A DNA stretch of 64,000 nt from Mycobacterium deserti (GTDB taxonomy: Bacteria; Actinomycetota; Actinomycetes; Mycobacteriales; Mycobacteriaceae): assembly GCF_025345615.1 (NCBI RefSeq), contig NZ_JAODWD010000003.1:959640-1023639 (forward strand), read 5' to 3'. The position numbers were made by a program, and so were the translations under genes. Below, piece by piece: positions 21,841 to 29,732 of the stretch; the stretch's first letter is position 1, and each line of letters begins with the position of its first letter. The notes under the pieces were generated by a model. It searched no databases, had not been told where the DNA came from, and worked only from the letters and a program-made list of their open reading frames with translations.

Positions 21841-23013
21841 TCAGCCGCTGCCTTTTGACAGCGGCGACGGGAACCGCGGGCTGACCCGCACACCGTTCAG
21901 CCAGTCGGTCAACTCGTCGGCGCGACGCTGCAGGGCTTGCTGCGCCGAGCGGCCGACGCTCTCGAGCAGGCGAACCTCGACGCGGCCGTCGTCGTCCTGA
22001 CCCCACCCCCCGACGATCCTGCCGTCACACCATGCCGTGGGCCCGCCGTTGCCGTTGGTGTCGAACACCTGGGCGCGATGGCCGCCGAGATACCAGTCGC
22101 GGTCGAACCAGCCCATCGTCGTCACGTCGAGACCGGGCAGTAGCGCGCACCACGGTCCGGGATCCGGTTCGGCGTCCAGTTCGTCGGGCAGCACATAGCC
22201 CGGGGCGCCGTCGAGATCGACCTCGACGGCGTCGACATCGCGCAGCGCGTGGCGCGCCCACGTCAGGGTGTTGCCGAACCACCACTTGACGTCGGTGAGC
22301 GTGGCGGGACCGAACGCCCGCAACCACCTGCGCACCATGTCGGCGCGGGCCGTCTCGGGATCGACAGCGTCGGCAGCGGGCACCCAGTGCGACGCGGAGA
22401 CCCAGCGGGGTCGCGACGTCGTCCACCTGCCCTCGTTCGGTCCCCGCATGATGTCGCCCCGTGCCGACAGGACAGTCAAAATCCTTGGCCCCAAGGGGGT
22501 TTGTCCGCCCCACCGCTTTCCGGGCGCAGGATCGTAGGTGCCTGACAACTGGGGCAGCGCGGCCCGAAGGTCCCGTGCGTTGGTGGGCCCGTTCTCTGAG
22601 AGGTGCCGCAGCACCGCGGCGCAGGCGGTATCCAGCCACCCGTCCCCGTCGCTGCACACTCCCGCTTTGAGCGCATCGGCGATGAGCCTTCGGCGCTCGT
22701 TGTCTGCCACCCGGTCGCTCGCAGCGGACTGAATCAGCGGCAGGTCGCCGACGCGCACCATCCACAGAGTGCGCCGCATCGCCAGGTGTTTGACCAGCAC
22801 ACGCTGCTCATACAAGGCCGCATCGAGGTCGGCGACCGTGAAGCCGGGCCGCCGCGCCCATAGCGACAGATAGGGCGTCGCCGGGTCGGTGGCGTGCAGT
22901 CCGACGAGGCTGCCGGCGATGTCGGCGATGGACGGGGCCGGCTCAGCGAAGTCAGCAAGGAAGTGGCGCCGCGCCAGGCGGGCCCGCCGCTCGGCAATGG
23001 TGAAAGAGCGCAT
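21841..23013 (-). CDS. Winged-helix DNA-binding domain protein (HTH_42, YcaQ/AlkZ-like)
   Basis: 390 residues. The order and motifs (AERRARLARRHFL, GSLVGLHATDPATPYLSLWAR, MRRTLWMVRVGDLP, then WFGNTLTWAR and GWFDRDWYLGGHRAQVF) match the HTH_42 family. Some members (AlkZ/YcaQ, AlkX) are DNA glycosylases that unhook alkylated or crosslinked bases. The catalytic QxQ of E. coli YcaQ is not evident and LHATDP stands in that region, so glycosylase activity is doubtful. ATG 23013 is the first sensible start. It is upstream of the GNAT gene, and divergent from the lipoprotein gene with 115 bases between. Confidence 0.82.
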   Translation of the reverse strand: MRSFTIAERRARLARRHFLADFAEPAPSIADIAGSLVGLHATDPATPYLSLWARRPGFTVADLDAALYEQRVLVKHLAMRRTLWMVRVGDLPLIQSAASDRVADNERRRLIADALKAGVCSDGDGWLDTACAAVLRHLSENGPTNARDLRAALPQLSGTYDPAPGKRWGGQTPLGPRILTVLSARGDIMRGPNEGRWTTSRPRWVSASHWVPAADAVDPETARADMVRRWLRAFGPATLTDVKWWFGNTLTWARHALRDVDAVEVDLDGAPGYVLPDELDAEPDPGPWCALLPGLDVTTMGWFDRDWYLGGHRAQVFDTNGNGGPTAWCDGRIVGGWGQDDDGRVEVRLLESVGRSAQQALQRRADELTDWLNGVRVSPRFPSPLSKGSG

Positions 23014-23128
23014 CGCCTGCGAACCGTACCTGCGCGGCCCGACAAAGTTTGGGATCGGTAGCGCTGCGGCATGGCTTGACTGCTCACAACGACGCCAGCG
23101 GGGCGGCGTTCGAACGAAAGGGAAACAC

Positions 23129-23611
23129 ATGAATCGAGTTGTCGCGGGTGTGGTCGGGCTGACGGTCGGCGTCGCAGTGCTGGTCGGCTGTTCCGATGAC
23201 AAGGGCGAGCCGGCGCCGAGCCCGGCCGCTGGGCAGTCGCAGGTCAGCACGAGCGGCTCGACCGAGGTCAAGGTCGGCGGCTCGGATCTGCCCGGACTGG
23301 ATCTGAATTCGGTGACCTGCGTCAAGCAGGGCGGAAAGATCAACGTCGCGAGCGCGGCGATCAACGGGCAGGCGGGCCTCGCCGTCGTCATGAGCGACGC
23401 GAACCCTCCGGCGGTCGAGTCGCTCGGCCTGACCGTCGACGGCAACGCACTCGCCGTCACCAACACCATGGGCGCGAAGGTCGGCTCCGCCGAGGTCAAG
23501 GTTGACGGCAGCACCTACACAATCACCGGCGAGGCCTCCGGCGCCGACATCAAGAACCCGATGGCGGGGATGATCAACAAGCCATTCAGCATCACGGTGA
23601 CGTGCAACTGA
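23129..23611 (+). CDS. LpqH-family (19 kDa antigen) lipoprotein
   Basis: 160 residues. MNRVVAGVVGLTVGVAVLVG ending in LVGCS is a lipoprotein signal with lipobox cysteine at 22, so the mature protein is membrane-anchored. The rest matches the mycobacterial 19 kDa lipoprotein family: VTCVKQGGKINVA, MSDANPPAVESLGL, TGEASGADIKNPM and the terminal ITVTCN, with two cysteines likely disulphide-bonded as in LpqH. The function of the family is unclear; LpqH itself is a TLR2 ligand. ATG 23129 is preceded by AAAGGGAAAC. A strong hairpin follows the stop. Confidence 0.92.
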   Translation: MNRVVAGVVGLTVGVAVLVGCSDDKGEPAPSPAAGQSQVSTSGSTEVKVGGSDLPGLDLNSVTCVKQGGKINVASAAINGQAGLAVVMSDANPPAVESLGLTVDGNALAVTNTMGAKVGSAEVKVDGSTYTITGEASGADIKNPMAGMINKPFSITVTCN

Positions 23612-23624
23612 CCGGCCAACAACC

Positions 23625-23659
23625 GAAGTGGCGGACGTGCCAGGCGCGTCCGCCACTTC
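23625..23659 (+). terminator. Perfect 13-bp hairpin after the lipoprotein gene
   Basis: GAAGTGGCGGACG (23625-23637) and CGTCCGCCACTTC (23647-23659) are perfect 13-base inverted arms with a 9-base loop, 13 bases after the lipoprotein stop. There is no U-tract, as is common for proposed mycobacterial terminators. It separates the lipoprotein gene from the CHAT-associated operon. Confidence 0.75.
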
Positions 23660-23660
23660 C

Positions 23661-23666
23661 TATGAT
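23661..23666 (+). promoter_or_regulatory. Predicted -10 box, TPR/CHAT operon (leaderless)
   Basis: TATGAT at 23661-23666 matches the mycobacterial -10 consensus. Six bases separate it from GTG 23673, so transcription would begin at or next to the start codon, giving a leaderless mRNA. No clear -35 is visible. Confidence 0.6.
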
Positions 23667-23672
23667 TGCGCC

Positions 23673-25292
23673 GTGACGATCTCCGGCGACCTGGAGCGCG
23701 CCCGTCACCTGGCCTTCAGGGCCGACGAGGACGCGGCCAAGGATCTGCTGCTGTCACTGGTCCCGCGCATCGAGCAGGAGGACCGCGACGACCTGCTGAT
23801 GGAGGTGTACGCGCAACTCGGCGAGATCTACCTCGTGCGCACCGCGTACGACGGCGTCGAGGAGTGCATGCGCCGAATCCGCGACTGCCTGGCCATCTAC
23901 TCGGCGATACTCGCCGGCCTGATGCCCGAAGCGGCCGAGCAGGTCACGATGTCGGACGCCGAGGTCCGTCACATGGTGTGCCGGTATACCCGTCGCGCCC
24001 AGTTCCTCGAGACCGGTCTTGCCGCGGCGCACGGTGATCACGAGGCCGCCGAGGCGGCACTGCTGCGCCTGACCGACGACACCGCCGCGTTCCCGGACCT
24101 TTCCGAAGAGCACCGGTACCTCATTGTCCATGCCCAGATCCTCTGCGCGATCGCGCTGTGCGACGACGACCTGCACGTGCGCTCGGTTCCGTTGTGGGAG
24201 CGAGTGATCGATGCGATTCAGCGGGTGCGCAGCGACAGCGAGTCCGACGACTATCTGCTGGTCACCGGCGCCACCTGCTACGGCCGGTTCTGCGTCGAGA
24301 CCGGCAGGCTGTCAGAGGCCGAGCCATGGCTGCGGCGTGCGGGAGCGCGCGCGCAAGTCCGCGGCTGGGACCTGGCGACGTCGAGAACCCAACTCGAACG
24401 CGCCACCGCGGCGTGGACCGCCGGTGATCGGCCCCAGGCGCAGACCCTCGTCCACGAGGCCTACCCGGCGATCGCCGAACACGCCCGCGCTCACGACGTG
24501 TCGCGGTGCTGGCTGTATTTCGGCCTGATCGCGATCTCCGTCGGCGCGCTCGACGATGCCGACGAGCGACTCAGCCATGCCGAGCGGCATTGGCGTGAGA
24601 TCTCCAAGCCCCTGCACATCCACCGGATTCTGTTGCAGCGCAGCTGGGTGGACATCTTTCGGGGTGACTTCGCGGCCGCCGTCGAGCGGGTCGCGCAGGC
24701 GCGTGAACTCCTGGACTCATGGCCACGGCACAGTTGGCTGCAGTACGCCCGCCTCGACGACCACCTCGGCAACATCTGGCGGGCCGACGCACTCGCCGAC
24801 CCCGACCGCGCGGCCACGAAACTGGAACAGGCAGCCGAACTGAAGGTGCCCGCCGCTCTCGCGGTCGACTCGGTGCGGCACACGATCGCCGACGCGGACG
24901 CGCGGATGCGGTGGGCCACCTACGTGTCGGCCCCCATCCTGGCCGGCGCGTTCGCCGTGGCGTGGGAATGGGGCAACACCGAACTTGTCAGTGAGCTCGT
25001 TGAATACCACAGTGCGCGAGGGAGTTTCAGTACCGAGCCACACGCGCAGCCGGCGGACTGGAGCGCGACGGCCACCGCTGCGGTGCCGGTGGACACAGCC
25101 GACGACTACGCGCTGGTGGCCGCTGGCCCGCCGTTGGAAGGCGGTGGCGCCCTGACGCGCCTCGGGCCGCTGCCACCACTGCGAATGGATCCCACGGCAC
25201 CGCCGATCATCAGCCGGTACCGCACGCTGGCGTTCGAGCGCTACGGGCGTGATGTCACGGCGGACGAGAGCCCGTGGTCCACGTGGCCCTGA
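23673..25292 (+). CDS. Helical-repeat (TPR-like) partner of the CHAT protease
   Basis: 539 residues from GTG 23673. Residues 1-430 are almost wholly alpha-helical with paired helices of TPR-like spacing (for example AYDGVEECMRRIRDCLAIYSAIL, AERHWREISKPLHIHRILLQRSW, ARELLDSWPRHSWLQYARLDD). This is the architecture commonly fused to or encoded beside CHAT caspase-like proteases. The C-terminal 75 residues are a Pro/Gly-rich tail holding DDYALVAAGP (477-486). The CHAT gene starts inside its end with a 19-base overlap, so the two are translationally coupled. I do not recognise a named family. Inferred role: sensor or substrate scaffold for the CHAT protease. Confidence 0.75.
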   Translation: MTISGDLERARHLAFRADEDAAKDLLLSLVPRIEQEDRDDLLMEVYAQLGEIYLVRTAYDGVEECMRRIRDCLAIYSAILAGLMPEAAEQVTMSDAEVRHMVCRYTRRAQFLETGLAAAHGDHEAAEAALLRLTDDTAAFPDLSEEHRYLIVHAQILCAIALCDDDLHVRSVPLWERVIDAIQRVRSDSESDDYLLVTGATCYGRFCVETGRLSEAEPWLRRAGARAQVRGWDLATSRTQLERATAAWTAGDRPQAQTLVHEAYPAIAEHARAHDVSRCWLYFGLIAISVGALDDADERLSHAERHWREISKPLHIHRILLQRSWVDIFRGDFAAAVERVAQARELLDSWPRHSWLQYARLDDHLGNIWRADALADPDRAATKLEQAAELKVPAALAVDSVRHTIADADARMRWATYVSAPILAGAFAVAWEWGNTELVSELVEYHSARGSFSTEPHAQPADWSATATAAVPVDTADDYALVAAGPPLEGGGALTRLGPLPPLRMDPTAPPIISRYRTLAFERYGRDVTADESPWSTWP

Positions 25293-26482
25293 CCCTGGTC
25301 CTGCGGTTCGCCGACGTCGGTGTCGCCACTTACGTCAGCCTGCGAGTGGTCGGGGAGCCGTCGCGAACCGTCACGTGGGTGGTCGAGGAGCCGGCGCTGG
25401 TGTCGACCCTCGGCCAGCTCACGAGCGCGCTGCCCGACACGCAGGGAACCGAGACGCAGCGCGACGCCGTCGAGCGTGCGGTGAGCAGCGGCCCGTTCGC
25501 CGAGCCTGACACCGAACGGGCAGTGGCGCGTGCGCTGGGGGAGAAGCTCATCGCCGCCGACGCCTGGCGACTGCTGACCGAATGCGCGACCTCGCCGCGC
25601 GCCACGTTGTTCGTCTCGCCGAGCGCGCGATTGGCCCGGGTGCCGTGGAGTCTGGTGGCGCAGCCCGGCGACAGCGACGATCGCCTGATCGATCTGGTCG
25701 ACGTGCTGATGGCAGCGCCGCCGAACATCGTGCACGCGCCACGGGCGTCCGTCGGATGGGACGAGCGGCGCGACGCCCCACGACTGCTGGTCGTCGACCC
25801 GAGGGTGCCCGGGCAACGTCCCGACTCGGCGCTCGGATCGGTGCTCGGCAGACCGTCCGCGGAGACGCCGTTGGCGCGCCACCTCGCCGAGCTCATGGCG
25901 CGGCAGCCGGTCCTGCCGCCCGTGAACGCCGCGGTCGAGTTGTTTCGTCGCACCGACGCCGACCGGTTGTGGCTCGCCGACCTGCTGGCGGAGGCGCCGA
26001 GCCGGCTCTTGTACATCGGTCACGCAACCGCGGCCGACGGCGATGTCGGTCATGCTGCGCGCTCAGCGCTGCACCTGGCGGACCCGCACCCGCTGAGCGC
26101 CGCGGATCTGATCGCAATGCGGCTGCCGATGCCGCCGAGGGTCGCGATGCTGGCCTGCGCATCCGGCGCCGACTACCGGTTCGACGAGGCCACGGGCCTG
26201 GTGGCCGCGATGATCCTGGGCGGCGCTCAACTGGTCACCGCAACCCTGTGGTCGCTGCCGACCGCGGCCGGCTACCGGCAATTCGCCCCCGGTGCGGGCG
26301 ACTTCGACCCGATGGCCGACGCGATCATCGCCGTCGACCGCGCACACGAGGCGCCCGACGCCGGACGCGAGCTGAACCGTTGGCAGCGCGAGCGAATCGG
26401 GCAGTGGCGCGACGGCGATCCGCAGGCCACCCCGCTGTATTGGGCGGCGCTGGTCAGCTTCGCTGTCGACGGCGCCCGCTGA
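25274..26482 (+). CDS. CHAT domain caspase-like cysteine protease
   Basis: 402 residues. The C-terminal 230 residues carry the CHAT (caspase HetF-associated with TPRs) hallmarks: PWSLV (124-128), catalytic His250 in LLYIGHATA, and catalytic Cys295 in AMLACASGAD. Then come the GLVAAMILGGAQLVTATLWSLPT helix-strand and a C-terminal PLYWAALVSF (387-396), a short form of the usual FYWAAFVL-type end. The N-terminal 100 residues are a separate alpha/beta region. CHAT proteases act in programmed-death and defence pathways such as TPR-CHAT with type III-E CRISPR or gasdermin. No Cas or gasdermin gene is present here. GTG 25274 is used; GTG 25283 is possible. Its stop lies 4 bases from the convergent membrane gene. 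Confidence 0.85.
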   Translation: MVHVALTLVLRFADVGVATYVSLRVVGEPSRTVTWVVEEPALVSTLGQLTSALPDTQGTETQRDAVERAVSSGPFAEPDTERAVARALGEKLIAADAWRLLTECATSPRATLFVSPSARLARVPWSLVAQPGDSDDRLIDLVDVLMAAPPNIVHAPRASVGWDERRDAPRLLVVDPRVPGQRPDSALGSVLGRPSAETPLARHLAELMARQPVLPPVNAAVELFRRTDADRLWLADLLAEAPSRLLYIGHATAADGDVGHAARSALHLADPHPLSAADLIAMRLPMPPRVAMLACASGADYRFDEATGLVAAMILGGAQLVTATLWSLPTAAGYRQFAPGAGDFDPMADAIIAVDRAHEAPDAGRELNRWQRERIGQWRDGDPQATPLYWAALVSFAVDGAR

Positions 26483-26486
26483 GGGG

Positions 26487-26945
26487 TCAGCCCGGCGGGA
26501 CGCACACGACGACCGCGGACTCGTCGTCGGTCCGGTAGTACGTGTCGATGACGCTGCCCGGCAGCACCTTGGTCAGCGACGACGCCGGAATCAAGGCCCT
26601 CTCGTGCGCGGGGAACTGCCCACCTTCGGGCCGTTTCACCATCACGTCGAGCTCCACCTCGCGATGGTCCTCACGAGCGGTTCCCGTCGGCCGCATGCCG
26701 GTGACCACGGCGTGCGACTTTGTGCCGAGGCGAATCACCTTCACGTGCTCGCCGGTGAGCAACCCCTTGCTCACCAACATCCGGTCGAAATCCATGCACG
26801 CGGCCAGGATGTCTTCGGCAGTGGCCAGGCGCTCGCCGGCCTCGTCGGCAGTCGACGCAGATTCGGTGCGAGTCGGATGTAACAGAGTCGACGCCGTGGC
26901 GATGAAGAGTGTGAACAGGAACGCGTACAACACCGCTGTGAACAT
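26487..26945 (-). CDS. Small membrane-anchored protein, unknown function
   Basis: 152 residues. MFTAVLYAFLFTLFIATASTLL is one N-terminal membrane anchor. A short linker leads to a helix (EAGERLATAEDILAACMDFD, 38-57) and then a beta-rich domain (VKVIRLGTKSHAVVTGM ... ALIPASSLTKVLPGSVIDTYY ... AVVVCVPPG) that resembles the small beta domains found after membrane anchors in many actinobacterial proteins of unknown role. It is transcribed against both halves of the CHAT locus, converging on the protease gene and diverging from the 435-residue protein (84 bases between starts). Role in the system unknown. Confidence 0.75.
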   Translation of the reverse strand: MFTAVLYAFLFTLFIATASTLLHPTRTESASTADEAGERLATAEDILAACMDFDRMLVSKGLLTGEHVKVIRLGTKSHAVVTGMRPTGTAREDHREVELDVMVKRPEGGQFPAHERALIPASSLTKVLPGSVIDTYYRTDDESAVVVCVPPG

Positions 26946-27016
26946 GACTCAAGGGTCGGACGGCCAATTGCCTACCGAACCCAAGTTTGTGGCTGTCTCC
27001 ACGCCGTCTGAACTCC

Positions 27017-27022
27017 TATCCT
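27017..27022 (+). promoter_or_regulatory. Predicted -10 box, second CHAT-locus operon (leaderless)
   Basis: TATCCT (27017-27022) fits TANNNT and lies 7 bases before GTG 27030, which would therefore be the first codon of a leaderless transcript. It has the same architecture as the promoter of the TPR/CHAT unit at 23661. Confidence 0.5.
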
Positions 27023-27029
27023 GTTCCAC

Positions 27030-28337
27030 GTGAGCACCGAGGCGGTAGTCGCCGTCACCCATCCGCGCCGCGCAGTGATCGATCGCGCCTGGCGCGCGAT
27101 CGGGCCGGGTGTCGAGGTTCTCAGCAGCGACGACGGTGGGCCCTTGCGCCGCACCGTCAAACGGATCATCGACCCATTGGTCTTGCGTCTGCGATCGAAC
27201 AACCAATTCTCCGCGCCGTTCGTCGGCGCCGATGTCGCCGACGCGATGCATCGGCTGATCGTCGGCCATGGTGACCAGTTACGGGCCGCAGCAGCGTGGT
27301 TCACCCTGCTGAAGACCCAACGGCGACGCTTGCGCATCACCACCGGCAACGCCCAGGAATTGTACTTTCCCGTCTGCTTCGAGTTGGCGGTGACGAAAGG
27401 CGCTCCGGGACAACAGGATCACGACTCGGCCGAGGCGGTGCTGCGGGATATCCACGCCGATCGCGACCGCACGGCGATCGAGGTGCTCAACCAGTACATC
27501 GCGGATGGGCGCATCGTTGAGGCGTTGACGGCGCAGCTGCGGCGTAGTTGGAGCGACATCCGGGCCGGCACCGAGATCACCGGTCCGTTCCTGGCCGGAC
27601 TCACCACGGTCCTCGGGCCGGCCGACACGCACAGCGCCGCGGCGGCGCGGCAGCGGGTGTGGAGGGCACTCATCGCCGACGCGGCGCCGTACAACATGGG
27701 CGCGAAAGCGCACCACGACGTGTCGGACCTGCCATGGTCGATCGTCGGCGTAGGCCTCAGTTCCGTTGAACCGCAACAACCTCCTGCTGTGCTGTCCGAA
27801 GCCGATGGTGATCGCCCGCTGAACCGCACCGTCATCGAGCGGGTGCGAGCGACCCTGCGCCGCGGCTTGGACCGCGAGGACCTGCCCGACATCCCCACGC
27901 TCTGCGCCGAGGAGGTCGACCGATCGTGCGCGCCGTGGGGTCTACTGGCCGAGGACAAGCAGGCGGCGTTGATCGCGGGCATCGAGGTCGCCGTCGACCT
28001 CGCCCCCCTGACCGATACCGTCCGACCGCGGTACACACTGGCGTCTGCGCTGCAGGCCCGGCTGCGCAAGGAGGCCTACGTGCTGCACGCGCGCCGCTAC
28101 CTGGCCGACGGCGGGCCCATTCATCCGCGGCAGCAGCAGGTGATCGACGACCTCGCGGCGTTCTCCCGGCCGTATCTGAACCGGCTGTGGGCGCGACTGC
28201 ACGGCCGCGACGTCTGGCAGGAGCCGTGCGACGACGTCGATGACGTCCGGTCGCTGCTGGAAGGGGTGGCCCGGTCGGTGAGTCTGGATCACCGCCAGCG
28301 GATCAAGTCGATGCTGGAATTGCAGGTGGCCGGATGA
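27030..28337 (+). CDS. Conserved protein of unknown function, CHAT locus
   Basis: 435 residues from GTG 27030, mostly helical, with no signal peptide or membrane span, so probably cytoplasmic. Visible landmarks are a basic region RRTVKRIIDPLVLRLRSNN (44-62), a hydrophobic helix AAAWFTLLKTQRRRL, a middle segment KAHHDVSDLPWSIVGVGL, and a charged C-terminus. Nothing matches an enzyme family I can name. The next gene starts within its stop as ATGA, so the two are coupled. Placement beside the TPR/CHAT genes and the parallel leaderless promoter suggest it belongs to the same system. Low GC deviation; no sign of recent transfer. Confidence 0.7.
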   Translation: MSTEAVVAVTHPRRAVIDRAWRAIGPGVEVLSSDDGGPLRRTVKRIIDPLVLRLRSNNQFSAPFVGADVADAMHRLIVGHGDQLRAAAAWFTLLKTQRRRLRITTGNAQELYFPVCFELAVTKGAPGQQDHDSAEAVLRDIHADRDRTAIEVLNQYIADGRIVEALTAQLRRSWSDIRAGTEITGPFLAGLTTVLGPADTHSAAAARQRVWRALIADAAPYNMGAKAHHDVSDLPWSIVGVGLSSVEPQQPPAVLSEADGDRPLNRTVIERVRATLRRGLDREDLPDIPTLCAEEVDRSCAPWGLLAEDKQAALIAGIEVAVDLAPLTDTVRPRYTLASALQARLRKEAYVLHARRYLADGGPIHPRQQQVIDDLAAFSRPYLNRLWARLHGRDVWQEPCDDVDDVRSLLEGVARSVSLDHRQRIKSMLELQVAG

Positions 28338-29422
28338 AGCTCGTCGCCGACGCCGGTCTATGGAGCACCGGTGCGACGGTCGAACCGGCACCGTTGGTGG
28401 CCGTGCTGGAAGTCAGCGGCGCCGTCCTGGCCTGGACGGTCGATGAACCGGACCGTGCCGCAGGGATCACGTTCACGGATCCGACTCGCGCCGACTGGCT
28501 TTGGCGGGTCTTCGGCGAAGCCGGGCACACCGCCGTGGCCGCCGCGGTCGACGGGCGCTCGCCCGACCCCGCCCAGACCGTGGACCTGACCGGAGTGAGC
28601 GTGTCCTCGGACGCGCTGCGTCCCCTTCGTCGTCTGGCGCTGGGGCACTGGCTTCGTCGTTGGTGGCCTGCCAGCGAGCGCGACGGTATCGCGGCCCTGG
28701 ACACGGCGCTTCTCGACGCGGAGATCGCGGTGCTGACGGCCGCCGCCCAGGATTTCTTCACCGACGACACCTTTGATTCGGAGGTCACTTCTCTGCTGGC
28801 CCCGCATGCGGCGGCGCTGGCCGCACACGCCCGCGACGGCGATCCGCGGGTGGCCGACCTCGTGGAGCGCTGCGGCGATCTCGCCGACGACGTCGGCATC
28901 GCCATGGACGCGGACGCGGTATCTGCGACTCGGCGCGACGATTACGCGCTGGCGGCCGGTCCCCGCGCCGGAGGAGCCGGTTCCGGTGCCATCGCAAGTG
29001 GCGTCGATTCGGTCAACTGGGCCGGGGTGCCTCCCGGGATCTTCGACGCGGCCGAGCAGACGGTCGAATGGCGAATCGAGGCGCGAAGCTCTGTGGAATC
29101 CGTTGTGCGCGTTGCACTGTCAGGATTAGGTTCACCCAACGGCATCGCCGTGAATCTGAGCTCCGGAACCGTCACCGGGACGGGCGTTCTCGACGCCGAC
29201 GGCCGCGCGACGTTCCCGATCGTCGACGCGCAGCACCGCCCGTTGACGGAAACGGCCGCCTGGGGACATGACTGGCAGGACACCACAGTCGTAGTGGGCG
29301 CCAGGGTCGACGAGTCACCGCAAACGCGTGAGCGCATCCGCACCTTTGCGCGGGCCAGGCTCAGTGCGCCCCCGGGTGATGCGTTCCTGGCGGAGATCCT
29401 GGCCGCCGAGTCCGACTACTGA
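28334..29422 (+). CDS. Conserved protein of unknown function with DDYAL motif
   Basis: 362 residues. Residues 1-195 are helical with an N-terminal beta segment (PLVAVLEVSGAVLAWTVD). Residues 202-210 are DDYALAAGP, nearly the motif DDYALVAAGP of the TPR-like protein, and both are followed by a Gly/Pro linker. Residues 225-345 form a beta-sandwich-like domain (VEWRIEARSSVESVVRVAL, GIAVNLSSGTVTGTGVLDA, TTVVVGARVDES). Domain order resembles an N-terminal adaptor, cleavable linker and C-terminal effector, but that is inference. ATG 28334 overlaps the upstream stop by four bases. Its stop overlaps the convergent gene at 29416 by seven bases. Confidence 0.7.
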   Translation: MKLVADAGLWSTGATVEPAPLVAVLEVSGAVLAWTVDEPDRAAGITFTDPTRADWLWRVFGEAGHTAVAAAVDGRSPDPAQTVDLTGVSVSSDALRPLRRLALGHWLRRWWPASERDGIAALDTALLDAEIAVLTAAAQDFFTDDTFDSEVTSLLAPHAAALAAHARDGDPRVADLVERCGDLADDVGIAMDADAVSATRRDDYALAAGPRAGGAGSGAIASGVDSVNWAGVPPGIFDAAEQTVEWRIEARSSVESVVRVALSGLGSPNGIAVNLSSGTVTGTGVLDADGRATFPIVDAQHRPLTETAAWGHDWQDTTVVVGARVDESPQTRERIRTFARARLSAPPGDAFLAEILAAESDY

Positions 29423-29727
29423 GACTCGCCGGACTGCTTGCGCATCTGCTCGCGGATCTGGTCAAGTCGTTCAGCGGCGGCGCGCTGCCTCTCGTCGTAC
29501 TGCTCGGCGACGCTGCGGCCTTCCGGGGTTTCCGCATCGAGTTCTGCGGCGCCGATCGAGGCGCCGTAGCGGGTCTCGATCTTCTCGCGCACGGACTCGA
29601 ATGTCGGCACCCCACCGGGGGTGTAGCCGGTGTCGACCGGCTCGACGGGCACGGTGGACTCGGGCTTCGGTTCGACGATCTCGGCGTCGACGGCGGGTTC
29701 CGGCTCGGGGATGGATTCGTCCGGCAT
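29416..29727 (-). CDS. Small acidic conserved protein, unknown function
   Basis: 103 residues, strongly acidic at the N-terminus (DESIPEPEPAVDAEIVEPKPE) and helical, probably coiled-coil, at the C-terminus (SVAEQYDERQRAAAERLDQI). There is no signal or membrane segment. Two starts are possible: ATG 29727 and GTG 29736. The latter overlaps the upstream esterase stop as GTGA, which would couple translation. By position it could be the counterpart of the small H37Rv gene Rv1638A, from memory and not checked. Function unknown. Confidence 0.7.
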   Translation of the reverse strand: MPDESIPEPEPAVDAEIVEPKPESTVPVEPVDTGYTPGGVPTFESVREKIETRYGASIGAAELDAETPEGRSVAEQYDERQRAAAERLDQIREQMRKQSGESQ

Positions 29728-29732
29728 GCCGC

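Noticed and set aside
23673..26482. Type III-E CRISPR (Craspase) TPR-CHAT
   Set aside because: No cas7-11/gRAMP-like gene, no repeat-spacer array and no RpoE/Csx30-like partner in the window.
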